The notes: generated from the letters alone by a model not told the origin. A stretch of DNA of 64,000 nt from Candidatus Schekmanbacteria bacterium (GCA_016188575.1 JACPHN010000265.1:16455-80454), one strand, 5' to 3'; counted from the first letter of the stretch, positions 47,251 to 56,907 are shown. Numbers and translations are program-made.

Positions 47251-48522
47251 ATGCCGCGCCAGACGCGGAGAGGTGATTCCATGACCATTTCTGCCTCCAT
47301 TTCATCGCACCAACGCGCCGATGTGGCCGCGGCACCGCCCTCCCCTGCGCCGCCGAAATTGGCCACGGCGCGGCCCGAGTCGGCTCGTCGCCGCGGTCCC
47401 GCGCTTCGCTGGTCGTGGCGGCTTACTACCATCTCCGGCATCGACGTGTACGTCCACGGGACGTTCCTACTGCTGCTCGCGTTTGTGGCGTCAAGCGACC
47501 TGCTGGCCGGCCGCGGAAGCGCTGCGGTGATGCCCGACACGTTGCTTATCCTGGCGGTATTCACCTCGGTATTGCTCCACGAGCTTGGTCATGCGCTGAC
47601 GGCACGTCGCTTCGGTGTGCGCACCCACGACATCACCCTCCTGCCCATCGGCGGCGTCGCCCGGCTGGACAGGTTGCCGGACAAGCCTGGCCAGCAGCTC
47701 CTTGTGGCGCTTGCGGGCCCCGCGGTGAATATGGTCATCGCCCTGCTGCTCTTCGGTCTGGTGCGCCTCCTCGGTGGCCAGGTGCCCAGCGCGGGTCTTT
47801 ACGACACGAGCGGGCCATTCCTCGTACAGCTCCTTTGGATCAACGTGTCTTTGGCCTTGTTCAACCTGTTGCCGGGCTACCCGATGGATGGCGGCCGGAT
47901 TCTGCGGGCGATTCTGGCCATGCGTATGGCTCCGGAGCGCGCTACCCAGACCGCTGCCCGCGTCGGCCAGGGCGTCGCCCTGATTTTTGGCGCTGTCGGG
48001 CTGTTCGTCAACCCGCTCTTGATGGTAATTGCCGTGTTTGTCTGGCTGGGTGCCCAGGCGGAGCATTCCGCCTCGACGCTGAAGATTGCGCTCACCGGCC
48101 TGTCGGTTCGCGAGGGCATGATCACGGACTTCAAGAGTGTTTCCCCGACGGACCCGTTGTCGCGGGCAGTCGAGCTGACCCTGGCAGGGTTTCAGCAGGA
48201 TTTCCCCGTGCTGGATGAGGCGGCATTGGTGGGTATCCTGACGCATGCCGACGTGTTGAAGGGCCTTGCCGAGCATGGTGCGGACCTTTCGGTGCAGCAA
48301 GCGATGTCAGGCGAGCTCGACACGGTGTCTCCGTCCGAGGCGCTCGACGGTGCCCTGACGCGGCTATACCAGCGCGACAGCCGGGCTTTGATGGTGGTCG
48401 AGAATGAGAAGCTGGTCGGCCTCGTGACCTTGGCGAACATCGGGGAGCTGCTGGCGCTCGAGGCGGCGGGAAACCAGCCGGGCGCCTTGGCGACCCAGGC
48501 GAGAGGAGGAACGGTCCGATGA
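47251..48522 (+). CDS. Site-2 protease-type M50 metallopeptidase with CBS domains
   Basis: A 423-residue protein from ATG 47251; an ATG at 47281 also has a good ribosome-binding site. The M50 core starts at about residue 50 (WSWRLTTISGIDVYVHGTFLLLL). The zinc site is LLHELGHALTARRFGV with the third ligand in NLLPGYPMDGGRILRAIL. A pair of CBS domains follows (VREGMITDFKSVSPTDPLSRA, ALVGILTHADVLKGLAEHG), which may bind adenosyl nucleotides. Such enzymes cleave membrane proteins inside the bilayer. It is the first gene behind the sigma-54 promoter. Confidence 0.92.
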   Translation: MPRQTRRGDSMTISASISSHQRADVAAAPPSPAPPKLATARPESARRRGPALRWSWRLTTISGIDVYVHGTFLLLLAFVASSDLLAGRGSAAVMPDTLLILAVFTSVLLHELGHALTARRFGVRTHDITLLPIGGVARLDRLPDKPGQQLLVALAGPAVNMVIALLLFGLVRLLGGQVPSAGLYDTSGPFLVQLLWINVSLALFNLLPGYPMDGGRILRAILAMRMAPERATQTAARVGQGVALIFGAVGLFVNPLLMVIAVFVWLGAQAEHSASTLKIALTGLSVREGMITDFKSVSPTDPLSRAVELTLAGFQQDFPVLDEAALVGILTHADVLKGLAEHGADLSVQQAMSGELDTVSPSEALDGALTRLYQRDSRALMVVENEKLVGLVTLANIGELLALEAAGNQPGALATQARGGTVR

Positions 48523-49697
48523 TTGCGCTTCCCGAAATGGCGGCAGGCCAGCGAGGCCGCCGCCGCAGACAAGAGCTCCACGGCCTGGTCGAGTCCCCAG
48601 CCAACGGACGCCTCAAGCTCACGTTCGCCGCTGATACCGGATTCCACCGGGAAATCAAACGCCGCGTTGGCGAGTACTTCGAGCGCACTGGACGTTCGTC
48701 GCGCGACAACCCGAGCATGTACGCGAAATCAGCGGTGCTGCTCCTTTGGTTCTTCGCATCGTACGCGCTGCTGGTCTTCGCGGCGACGACCTGGCTACAC
48801 GGAGCATTGCTCGCGCTTTCGCTTGCGCTGGCGATGGGCGGCGTCGCTTTCGCCGTTCAACACGACGGCAATCATGGCGCCTATTCTCGCCATCGCGCCA
48901 TCAACCGCGTCGCTGGCATGACGCTCGACCTGCTGGGCGGGAGCTCCTACGTCTGGCAGTGGAAGCACAACATCGCTCATCACACCTATACCAGCCTGCA
49001 CGGCGCCGACAGTGACATCGACGTCCCATTCGGGCGTCTCTCCCCGGCGCAGCCTCGCGGCGGCATGCACCGCTTCCAACACGTCTATTTGTGGCTGGTC
49101 TACGGCCTTCTCGTCGCCCACTGGCACCTGTGTGAGGACTTCAAGCAGTTGGCGACAGGTCGCATCGCGGGGACCCGCTTTCCCAGGCCGCGCGGCTGGA
49201 GTCTGGTCGAGCTGATCGGCGGAAAAATCGCGTTCTTCACCTGGGCGTTCGCGATCCCGATGTTGTTTCATGCGTGGTGGGTGGTGTTGCTGTTCTACGC
49301 GGCGACCTCAGTCGTGCTCAGCTTGCTGCTCGCCTTGATCTTCCAGCTCGCGCACAGCGTCGAGGAGGCAGCGCTTCCGGGACCATTGCCGGGCTCTAAC
49401 GACGTGCCGCGGCCGTGGGCCGTGCACCAGGTTGAAGCCACGGTCGACTTCGCGCGAGGAAACCGGTGGCTGAGCTGGTACGTCGGTGGGCTCAACTTCC
49501 AGATTGAGCACCACTTGTTCCCGCGCATTTGCCACGTTCACTACCCGCGCATCGCCAGTATCGTGCAGGCGACGTGCGCCGAGCTTGGAGTGCGCTATTC
49601 CGCCCACGAGAGCCTCCTGAGCGCCGTGCGCTCACACTGGCGTTGGCTTCGCCGTCTGGGGCGTCTTCCCCTGGCGGAACCAACGGCGCGAGCGTGA
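48519..49697 (+). CDS. Membrane fatty-acid (acyl-lipid or acyl-CoA) desaturase
   Basis: A 392-residue di-iron membrane desaturase. The three His boxes are HDGNHGAYSRH, HNIAHHTYTSLHG and QIEHHLFPRICHVHYP; the QxxHH third box is typical of front-end/linoleoyl-CoA-type enzymes. Four hydrophobic segments surround them. It introduces double bonds into acyl chains, altering membrane fluidity. The start overlaps the protease stop (ATGA) and the stop overlaps the next start, so the operon is tightly coupled. Confidence 0.93.
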   Translation: MIALPEMAAGQRGRRRRQELHGLVESPANGRLKLTFAADTGFHREIKRRVGEYFERTGRSSRDNPSMYAKSAVLLLWFFASYALLVFAATTWLHGALLALSLALAMGGVAFAVQHDGNHGAYSRHRAINRVAGMTLDLLGGSSYVWQWKHNIAHHTYTSLHGADSDIDVPFGRLSPAQPRGGMHRFQHVYLWLVYGLLVAHWHLCEDFKQLATGRIAGTRFPRPRGWSLVELIGGKIAFFTWAFAIPMLFHAWWVVLLFYAATSVVLSLLLALIFQLAHSVEEAALPGPLPGSNDVPRPWAVHQVEATVDFARGNRWLSWYVGGLNFQIEHHLFPRICHVHYPRIASIVQATCAELGVRYSAHESLLSAVRSHWRWLRRLGRLPLAEPTARA

Positions 49698-50923
49698 CCG
49701 TGGGATCCGCGCCCATCACGTCCTGTGAAGAGCTACCGGTGCCGAGCGTCGCCCTCACGGTCGACGGCGGGTTGGTCGCGGCGGCCGAATCAGTGGAGCT
49801 CCTTGACGGCGGTGCGCAGGCCTACCCGCGCATGCTCCTGGCCATCGCGCGGGCGCGGAGAACTGTGCATCTGGAGGTGTACGCGTTTGCTTCCTTGGGC
49901 GTGGGCGCCCGTTTCGTCGCGGAGCTTGGTCGGGCGGCGCGCCGGGGCGTGGCGGTACGGGTCATGATCGACGGCTGGGGGTCCGCCCGCGGAGGACGCG
50001 CCATCGCCGCAGCCTTGGACCATGACGGCTGCGCGGTCCAGATATACAACCGCCTGCTCAGCCTGCTGGTTGGTCGCTTTGTCCGCAACCATCGCAAGAT
50101 CCTACTGGTCGACGACGAGGTGGCCTTTCTCGGTGGAATCAACATCGGCGACGAAAACCTGGGAGAGGGCGAGCGTCTGGGCTGGGCCGACCTGGCGCTG
50201 GAGATTCGCGGACCGCAGTGTGCGCACCTCGGCCAGATGATCCGCCGGGAGCCCCACAGGCCGGTCGACAGCTCGCTCCGCATCTTTCTTTGTGGTCTCG
50301 GCGGCGGGTGGCGCTTGCGCCGGAGGTACCTCAGAGCCTTCGCAAGTGCCAAGCAGCGTATCCACGTCGCGCACGGCTACTTTCTGCCCGACCATGGGGT
50401 CGTCCGCGCCCTCACTGCCGCGGCGCGGCGCGGCGTGCAGGTCCGTCTGCTGCTCGCCGGCCGGAGTGACGTGCTGTTTGCGCGCGCCGCCACCAGGAGC
50501 CTTCATCGCCGATTGCTCGCGGCGGGTGTACACATCCACGAGTGGGGTGCCTCGGTTTTGCACGCGAAGGTGGCGACCGTCGACGGGCGCCGGCTGCTCG
50601 TGGGCAGCTTCAATCTAGATCCGTTTTCGCTCGTCAACCTCGAGGCACTGGTGGAGGTCGATGACACGCGGGTCATCGAGCAAGCTGAGGCCTGGATCCA
50701 AACCCACTTCGCCAGCTCGCGCGCGATGACGTCGGTGGAAGCGACCACGCGGCTCCGGCGATGGCTGCTCGATCCGCTCGGCCGCCTCGTCGCGCTGCTG
50801 GCCGACGCCATCGGCCGCTTGCTCGCAAGCCACAAGATGCGGCAGGCATCGCTGGACTACTCGAAACCGTCGCGGCCAGAGGCGCAGATGGCGGACGCAC
50901 CGCCCTCACCTCAGTCAAAATGA
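49694..50923 (+). CDS. Phospholipase D / cardiolipin synthase-family protein
   Basis: About 409 residues, started at the GTG at 49694 that overlaps the desaturase stop (GTGA); longer frames would run through that gene. Two HKD motifs are intact, NHRKILLVDDEVAFLGG and HAKVATVDGRRLLVGS, each with the following Gly-Gly or Ser-Asn pocket. The family transfers phosphatidyl groups, for example two phosphatidylglycerols to cardiolipin, or hydrolyses phospholipids. With the desaturase it points to membrane-lipid remodelling. It has no N-terminal membrane helices, unlike ClsA. Confidence 0.9.
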   Translation: MTVGSAPITSCEELPVPSVALTVDGGLVAAAESVELLDGGAQAYPRMLLAIARARRTVHLEVYAFASLGVGARFVAELGRAARRGVAVRVMIDGWGSARGGRAIAAALDHDGCAVQIYNRLLSLLVGRFVRNHRKILLVDDEVAFLGGINIGDENLGEGERLGWADLALEIRGPQCAHLGQMIRREPHRPVDSSLRIFLCGLGGGWRLRRRYLRAFASAKQRIHVAHGYFLPDHGVVRALTAAARRGVQVRLLLAGRSDVLFARAATRSLHRRLLAAGVHIHEWGASVLHAKVATVDGRRLLVGSFNLDPFSLVNLEALVEVDDTRVIEQAEAWIQTHFASSRAMTSVEATTRLRRWLLDPLGRLVALLADAIGRLLASHKMRQASLDYSKPSRPEAQMADAPPSPQSK

Positions 50924-50949
50924 TGGCGATGTACTTCATTTTGACTGAG
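50910..50949. repeat. Perfect 14-bp inverted repeat over the PLD gene stop
   Basis: CTCAGTCAAAATGA (50910-50923) and its exact complement (50936-50949) flank a 12-base spacer. The TGA stop of the phospholipase gene is the end of the left arm. The stem is AT-rich and could be an mRNA stability hairpin, attenuator or operator within the operon. Confidence 0.75.
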
Positions 50950-51143
50950 CGCGAGCTACCGCGGGCCACCGGCCGCCTGCGAAACGTCCCGAGCCGCGCG
51001 CTGGCCTCCTTGGCCTCGGCCGTGCAACAGGCAGGGGAGACGCGCGAAAGGTGGTCGAGGCCACGTTTGGTAGCAACAGTCTCGGAGCATCCGGCAGCTC
51101 GTGGAGTGAGCGGTAACTCACACCGGAGAAGGAGTAGGCTCGT

Positions 51144-52064
51144 GTGATTACGGTGCGCAGGAATAGGGAGCGTCGCCACATCCAAGGTGGCAAGTGCGAC
51201 ATGTGGCTCACCTTCTCCCCCCCCCAGGAGGGTCCGCTGCGACCCGCCGGCGACTTTGGAGCTCTCGTCGCGCTCAACGAAGTGCGACTCGCGCCGGGAG
51301 GTGCCTTTGCGCCTCCCGCTCGCGAGGAAGCGGAGATCGTGACTTATGTGTACCGGGGAGCGCTGGCGCAGGAGGATTCGACCGGAAGCTCCGGGGTTGT
51401 GCAAGCGGGCGAGCTCCAGAGCATGATCACGGGCCGTGGCATCCGCCACAAGGAAACAAACGCTTCACGGTCCGAATGGGCTCACATTTTTCGCATCTCT
51501 CTGGTGCCATCTCAGGTCGGTCTCGGCTGTGGCTCCGAGCAGAAGCGCTTCGCGGCGGCGCAGCGCCGCAATGTGCTATGCGTCGTCGCCTCTCCGGACG
51601 GGCGGAAGGGATCGCTCCGCCTCCTTCAGGACACCATCATCTGCTCGAGCGTGCTCGACTCCGGATACCATCTCGTCCACGAGCTGTTCCCCGGGCGAGT
51701 CGCCTGGCTCCACATCATTCGCGGCGAGGTGACCATGCATGACGTCATCTTGAACCCAGGTGACGGCGCAGGCACCGTGCTCGAGCCCTCCGTGTCGCTC
51801 ACGGCGCGCGAGAACACGGAAATCCTGCTCGTCGACTTGTACCGGGCGCCGCGGACATCGCCAGCCGGGGGGAGCCTCGCGGGACCGACAGGCGAGGTCG
51901 CGCTCCCACCTGGATCCACCGCCTGTTCGATGGCGACGCGACCGCGCCCCCCTACGTCCCTCCCCCCGCTCTTGACGAAACCTGCTCCGGATGGTAGACG
52001 ACCCCGGACAGCAAGTTGCCCCAGGCAAGCCCATGACAACGAAGCTCCGCGGAGGCGAGCATGA
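51144..52064 (+). CDS. Pirin-like cupin protein with altered metal site
   Basis: A 306-residue protein from the GTG at 51144 with AAGGAG at 51129-51134. The double cupin pattern fits pirin: VRRNRERRHIQGG...MWLTFS, EAEIVTYVYRGALAQEDSTG, GELQSMITGRGIRHKETNAS and a C-terminal cupin. In pirins iron is held by HPHR and HSE. Here the first two His are replaced (PPAREEAE) while HKE remains, so iron binding or quercetinase activity is doubtful. The last 65 residues are low-complexity. The stop overlaps the next start (ATGA). Confidence 0.8.
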   Translation: MITVRRNRERRHIQGGKCDMWLTFSPPQEGPLRPAGDFGALVALNEVRLAPGGAFAPPAREEAEIVTYVYRGALAQEDSTGSSGVVQAGELQSMITGRGIRHKETNASRSEWAHIFRISLVPSQVGLGCGSEQKRFAAAQRRNVLCVVASPDGRKGSLRLLQDTIICSSVLDSGYHLVHELFPGRVAWLHIIRGEVTMHDVILNPGDGAGTVLEPSVSLTARENTEILLVDLYRAPRTSPAGGSLAGPTGEVALPPGSTACSMATRPRPPTSLPPLLTKPAPDGRRPRTASCPRQAHDNEAPRRRA

Positions 52065-53761
52065 TCCTGTTAAATCCCCACCGGCATCAGTCGACCGCCG
52101 GCGACGCCAAGACCCGCCAGATCATGAGCCGAACGATCGAGTTCTTCGAGCACAAGGGCAAGCAGCGAATCAAGGAGGATGATCGCAACCGCGTCTGGTA
52201 TGCAGACTTCCTCGCGTCCGTGGCGAGCAACCAGACTTTCGCCACGTTGCTCACGCCGGCCGCCCACGCCCAGGATGAGGCCACTCGCTGGGACACCAGG
52301 AGAAACTGCGAGCTCAACGAGATCCTGGGCTTCTACGGTCTGGCATACTGGTACACGTGGCAGGTCACGATTCTGGGTCTCGGGCCGATCTGGATGTCGC
52401 CGAACGAGGAGCTGAAACGCCGGGCCGCGGGCCTTCTTCGGGAAGGCGCCGTATTCGGTTTCGGGCTCTCGGAGCGGGCGCATGGAGCCGATATCTACGC
52501 GACCGAAATGGCGCTTTCGCCGCAAGCCGATGGGACGTATCGCGCCAATGGATCCAAGTATTACATCGGTAACGCCAACGCGGCCGCGATGGTTTCCACG
52601 TTCGGCAAGCTGGCCGATAGCGGCGACTACGTGTTCTTCGTCGCCAACTACCGAAACCCCAGCTACCATCTGGTCAAGAACGTAACGGCGAGCCAGAGCT
52701 ACGTCGGCGAGTACACCCTGGAGGACTACCCGATCACGGGCTCGGAGATCCTCTCACGGGGTCAGGCGGCCTGGGATGCGGCGCTCAATACCGTCAACAT
52801 CGGCAAATACAATCTCGGTTGGGCTTCGATCGGGATGTGTACGCACTCCTTCTACGAGGCCATCAACCACGCCGCTCGCCGCCGTCTGTACGGGATGCAC
52901 GTGACGGATTTCCCGCACGTTCAGCAGATGTTCACCGACGCTTACGCCCGGCTCGTGGCCATGAAGCTGTTCGCGCTGCGCGCCGCCGACTACATGCGCG
53001 CGGCGTCGCCGCATGACCGGCGCTACTTGCTGTATAACCCCGTCGTGAAAATGAAGGTCACGACCCAGGGTGAAGACGTCATGAACCTGTTGTGGGACGT
53101 CATCGCCGCGAAGGGGTTTGAGAAGGACACGTTTTTCGAGATGGCGGCGCGCGACATACGCGCCCTGCCCAAGCTCGAGGGAACTGTCCACGTCAACATT
53201 GCCCTGATCGTCAAGTTCATGCCGATGTACTTTTTCGGCAATGCGCCCTACCCCGAGATCCCGAGGCGCGACGAACCCGGGAACGACGATTTTCTCTTCG
53301 ACCAGGGCCCGGCCAAGGGCCTGGGGCAGATTCCCTTCCACGACTATCGCGCCGCGTTCGCGCTGTACGATACGGCAAACCTCGCGGTGTTCCGCCAGCA
53401 AATCGAAGTGTTCAAGGAGCTGTTGGCCACGGCGCCTCCCGATGAGACGCAGCGCCGGGATACCGACTTCCTGTTGTCACTCGGCGAGCTGTTCACTCAG
53501 GTCGTCTACGCTCAGCTCATCCTGGAAAACGCGAGGATCTACGACGTCGAGGCGGATCTCGTGGACCAGATGATGGACTTCATGGTGCGGGATTTTTCGC
53601 GATTCGCGCTGGGGCTGCACAGCAAGGTTTGTAGCACGGATCGGCAGATGGAGCTGTGCTTGCGCATGATCCGCAAGCCGGCTTGCGACACCCGGCGGTA
53701 TCGGCACGTGTGGAGCGATCACGTGCTCGCGCAGCAGGGCGCGTACGAAATGCCCGACTGA
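52061..53761 (+). CDS. Large acyl-CoA dehydrogenase-family protein
   Basis: A 566-residue flavoprotein of the acyl-CoA dehydrogenase fold. The middle domain is GFGLSERAHGADIYATEM and GSKYYIGNANAAAMVSTFGK, followed by a helical domain with AARDIRALPKLEGTVHVN, which supplies the Glu of the usual catalytic segment. It is longer than classical enzymes (about 380-400 residues), with extra N- and C-terminal helical parts, like the long FadE-type proteins of actinobacteria. It closes the sigma-54 operon. The substrate is unknown, possibly acyl chains released by the lipid enzymes upstream. Confidence 0.87.
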   Translation: MILLNPHRHQSTAGDAKTRQIMSRTIEFFEHKGKQRIKEDDRNRVWYADFLASVASNQTFATLLTPAAHAQDEATRWDTRRNCELNEILGFYGLAYWYTWQVTILGLGPIWMSPNEELKRRAAGLLREGAVFGFGLSERAHGADIYATEMALSPQADGTYRANGSKYYIGNANAAAMVSTFGKLADSGDYVFFVANYRNPSYHLVKNVTASQSYVGEYTLEDYPITGSEILSRGQAAWDAALNTVNIGKYNLGWASIGMCTHSFYEAINHAARRRLYGMHVTDFPHVQQMFTDAYARLVAMKLFALRAADYMRAASPHDRRYLLYNPVVKMKVTTQGEDVMNLLWDVIAAKGFEKDTFFEMAARDIRALPKLEGTVHVNIALIVKFMPMYFFGNAPYPEIPRRDEPGNDDFLFDQGPAKGLGQIPFHDYRAAFALYDTANLAVFRQQIEVFKELLATAPPDETQRRDTDFLLSLGELFTQVVYAQLILENARIYDVEADLVDQMMDFMVRDFSRFALGLHSKVCSTDRQMELCLRMIRKPACDTRRYRHVWSDHVLAQQGAYEMPD

Positions 53762-53851
53762 GCCGCGATCGGGCGATACCCGCGGAAGGGTGGGCCGCCA
53801 GGCTCGCGGGTGCTGTCAAGCCTGGCGCGCTCGACCCTGCCTGCCCGGCAC

Positions 53852-54997
53852 CTACAGGCCCATCGCCTTGGCGATGATTTCCTTCATGATTTCCTGCGTG
53901 CCGCCCCCGATCGGCAGGATCCGGGCGTCCCGGCTGAGCCGTTCCACGAAGGTCTCCCGCATGTATCCGAGTCCACCGAAGATCTGCACCGCGTCATAGG
54001 ACACGGAGACGGCGGTCTCGGCGGCCACGTTTTTCGCCATCGATACCTCGCGGACGCAGTATTCCCCAGCATCGAGGCGACTGGCTACCTGATAGACCAT
54101 GGTTTTGGCCGCCACGGTTCGCGTCGCCATGTCCACGATCTTGTGGCGGGTGGTCTGGAACTTGCCGATGGGTCGTCCGAAGGCCATTCGCTCTGCGGCG
54201 TAGCGCCTGGCTTCCTCCAGGGCGAGCTCCGCGGTGACGTATCCATAGCCGGCGAGGGCGAGCCGTTCTGATTGAAAATTCCGCATCAACAACGGGAATC
54301 CAGCTCCTTCTCCGCCAATGAGGTTGGCCGCCGGGACGCGGACATTTTGAAAGAAAATCTCGGCGGTGTCGCTCGCACACCAGCCGTGTTTCTCGAGTGG
54401 CCGCGAGACCTGGACCCCGGGAGAGCTCGTTTCGATTGCCAGAAAGCTCACGCCGCCGTGGGGGTCGTCCCCGGTGCGCACGAGCGTGGTGAGCAAATCG
54501 GCCCGCACGCCGCTCGTAATGAACATCTTGCTGCCGTTGACCACGTACTCGTCACCGTCTCGGTGCGCCGAGGTGCGGATGCCGGCGACGTCGCTGCCGG
54601 CGCCCGGTTCGGTAATGGCGAGAGCGGCGATCATTTCGCCCGCCAGGACGGGACGGGCGTAGCGATCGATCAAGGCGCGGTCGCCGGCCGCAATGATGGG
54701 CGGGAGCGCGATCCCGAGCGAGCCAAGGCTCACCGCGACACCCGTGGATCGGCCCCGCATCATCCCCTCGATCATCATCAACATCTGCATGGCGCCGCCG
54801 CCGCTGCCGCCGACGGATGCGGCGAACCCTACCCCCAGAATTCCCGCTGCCGCCGCCTTCTTGTAGAGCTCGCGAGGAAAAGTCCCATTCCTTTCCCAGT
54901 CGTCGGCGAAGGGAGCGATTTCCCGTTCGGCGAAGGTCTTACAAGTATCGCGGATCAGCCGCATCTCATCGTCGAGGAAATTATCGAAAAAGCCCAT
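53852..54997 (-). CDS. Acyl-CoA dehydrogenase (isovaleryl/long-chain type active site)
   Basis: A 381-residue FAD enzyme. Family motifs are LAITEPGAGSDVAGIRT, YVVNGSKMFITSG and QIFGGLGYMRETFVERLSRD. In medium-chain enzymes the catalytic Glu lies in YEGT; here that segment is IGGGTQEI, with Gly. Glu244 in FQSERLALAG instead matches the alternative catalytic Glu of isovaleryl- and long-chain acyl-CoA dehydrogenases, so it should be active on such substrates. Its ATG directly follows the stop of the methyltransferase gene, so the two are co-translated. Confidence 0.94.
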   Translation of the reverse strand: MGFFDNFLDDEMRLIRDTCKTFAEREIAPFADDWERNGTFPRELYKKAAAAGILGVGFAASVGGSGGGAMQMLMMIEGMMRGRSTGVAVSLGSLGIALPPIIAAGDRALIDRYARPVLAGEMIAALAITEPGAGSDVAGIRTSAHRDGDEYVVNGSKMFITSGVRADLLTTLVRTGDDPHGGVSFLAIETSSPGVQVSRPLEKHGWCASDTAEIFFQNVRVPAANLIGGEGAGFPLLMRNFQSERLALAGYGYVTAELALEEARRYAAERMAFGRPIGKFQTTRHKIVDMATRTVAAKTMVYQVASRLDAGEYCVREVSMAKNVAAETAVSVSYDAVQIFGGLGYMRETFVERLSRDARILPIGGGTQEIMKEIIAKAMGL

Positions 54998-55681
54998 TCA
55001 TTTTTCTCCCGTTCCGGCGCCGGCGGCTCGTCGCGGCGAGGCGCGATCAGTGGCCGAGAGCCGGGTCACGATGGCGTTGAGCCACCTGTCGTCGCGCCCG
55101 GGCCGAGCGTCGTCTGTGTGCCACATCGCGAGCTCGCCGGCATCCGGCAGCGCGGCAATCCAGCTCTGGACGAGCGCGTCATGCGCGTCGGTGAAGTGGC
55201 GGCCCTTGCGCTCGCCTTCGCCGATGCCCAGTTTGAAGCTGAAATAGAGGACGCCGCCGGGTTTGAGCGCATGCCACAAGCACCCGAGCGCGCCAGGAAC
55301 CGCGGCCAAGGGCACGTGCAGGAGGCTGGCGCACGCCCAGACGCCGTCGTAGCAGGCGTGCTCGCGGACGTCCTGAAAGCCGCGGACGTGCACCGGAATG
55401 CCGGCGTGCGCGCTGGCAAGCCGCGCCAGGGCCGGCGAGGCATCGAATGCGACCACGCGGTAGCCGCGCTCGGAAAACGCTTTCGCGTCGCGTCCAGACC
55501 CGCATCCGGCATCGAGAATCGAGCCGCCCGCGGGGATTCGGGGCAGGAAGCGGCGGTAGAACGCTTCCATGTCGAGCGCGTGGGTGTCGGCGAAAAACTC
55601 CGCGGCGTGCTGCTCGTAATAGTCGCTGGTGCCCGTCACCACGGGACGTGCGGCGGTGCCCGCGGGCGGAGTGTCGTTCAT
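54998..55681 (-). CDS. Class I SAM-dependent methyltransferase
   Basis: About 227 residues from the ATG at 55681; an in-frame TTG at 55699 would add six. The Rossmann motif I is SILDAGCGSGRDAKAFSERG, followed by VVAFDASPALARLA (acidic ribose ligand), DGVWACASLLHVP and LKPGGVLYFSFKLG. It is a small-molecule type of unknown substrate. It heads a two-gene operon with the acyl-CoA dehydrogenase. Confidence 0.88.
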   Translation of the reverse strand: MNDTPPAGTAARPVVTGTSDYYEQHAAEFFADTHALDMEAFYRRFLPRIPAGGSILDAGCGSGRDAKAFSERGYRVVAFDASPALARLASAHAGIPVHVRGFQDVREHACYDGVWACASLLHVPLAAVPGALGCLWHALKPGGVLYFSFKLGIGEGERKGRHFTDAHDALVQSWIAALPDAGELAMWHTDDARPGRDDRWLNAIVTRLSATDRASPRRAAGAGTGEK

Positions 55682-55873
55682 TGTTGGCAATGCGCTCAAG
55701 GTCCCGTCCCTTCCTGTGCGGCGCCGGAATCAAGGTAACGCGGATCGTAGCCGGATCGCAAGGAACAGGCGCTCCTCCGTCGCGACCAGGCAGCAGGTGG
55801 GCGCGCCTATCCCCGGAAATGCTCGCGTTGTGAAAAACATGCCGGCGGTGCCCTTTGATTTTGCCGCGGCTCC

Positions 55874-56872
55874 GTGCTACTCAGCCTGTGTCTGGCCGCT
55901 GCCGCCGCAGCCGCGACGGTCAATCCATCAGCTCGTATCTCCAGTGGTGAAGCCGTGCCGAAAAAATCAGCTCCGAAACAGCCCTCCCCCAGCTCCGGTC
56001 AAGCAGTCGGCGCGCCCCAGCCTGATGCGGTCGCGACCCTTCTCGTGCTGTTCGCCGACTGGGCGAAGTCGCGAACAGTTGCCGATCTTCTGCCGCGCGA
56101 GCATCTGTTGCGCCTCGACCGGCGCGATCTCGAGCGGTTGCGCCCGCTGTATTTCCAGGCGGTTGCCCAGGCGGACGACGCCTTGCGCGCCGAGCGCCGG
56201 TCGCTCGGAGCGCTGCTTGGGCAGGCTGCGGCTGAACGGCTGCTCAAGACCGCGGCGGAGCTCGAGCCCGATCCCGAAATGGTGCGCGCCTCGCTTCGCA
56301 CCAAGGCCGTTCAGGAGATGCTCGGATCGGTCGTCTACGACGGCATCCGCGAGTTCATGCGGCGCGTGGACCTCATCGGACCGATCATCGACAAGCTGCC
56401 GATCATCGGCGGGATCCGCCGCATGGTGCTGAGCACGATTCAGACGGAGCTCGAAGCGCGGGTGGAGAGTCAGATCAAGGCGTTTCTCGGCGGCTTTTCG
56501 AGCTCGACCGTGGAGGCCGCCATCGATTATGTGCTCGCGCCCACACACGTGGACGACTTTCGCGAGATGCGTAAGGCAATCGTGCGCCACGTGTTGGATC
56601 GGCCGCTTGCGTCCTTCGTGCCGGCAAAAGAGCGCGCGAAAGACTTGCACGAGCGGATCTGGAGGTCCTTCGAGACCCTCGTCGAAGATCGGCAGCGGTG
56701 GGAGGGGCTCGTCAACAGAGCCGCGGACGCGTTTGGCGAGCGCCCGGTCGGCGACCTCGTCGACCTCAGGGTGGCCGCGGACGATCCCCTGCTCGCCTTG
56801 CCAGCGCGCATTCTCGGCGACTTCCTGGCGACCGAGCCAGCGCGCGCCTGGTTTCACGCCTACGTTTCTTGA
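55874..56872 (+). CDS. Hypothetical helical protein, possibly exported
   Basis: 332 residues from the GTG at 55874, which gives a short hydrophobic leader (LLSLCLAAAAAAATV); a GTG at 55954 would omit it. The body is helical, with a Gly/Pro hinge VDLIGPIIDKLPIIGGIRRM near residue 165 that may be amphipathic or membrane-associated. The end is PARAWFHAYVS. I do not recognise the family, and no catalytic motif is visible. Confidence 0.65.
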   Translation: MLLSLCLAAAAAAATVNPSARISSGEAVPKKSAPKQPSPSSGQAVGAPQPDAVATLLVLFADWAKSRTVADLLPREHLLRLDRRDLERLRPLYFQAVAQADDALRAERRSLGALLGQAAAERLLKTAAELEPDPEMVRASLRTKAVQEMLGSVVYDGIREFMRRVDLIGPIIDKLPIIGGIRRMVLSTIQTELEARVESQIKAFLGGFSSSTVEAAIDYVLAPTHVDDFREMRKAIVRHVLDRPLASFVPAKERAKDLHERIWRSFETLVEDRQRWEGLVNRAADAFGERPVGDLVDLRVAADDPLLALPARILGDFLATEPARAWFHAYVS

Positions 56873-56907
56873 CGCGGAAAGGAGGGGGTATTGTCGGATT
56901 CAGGCGT

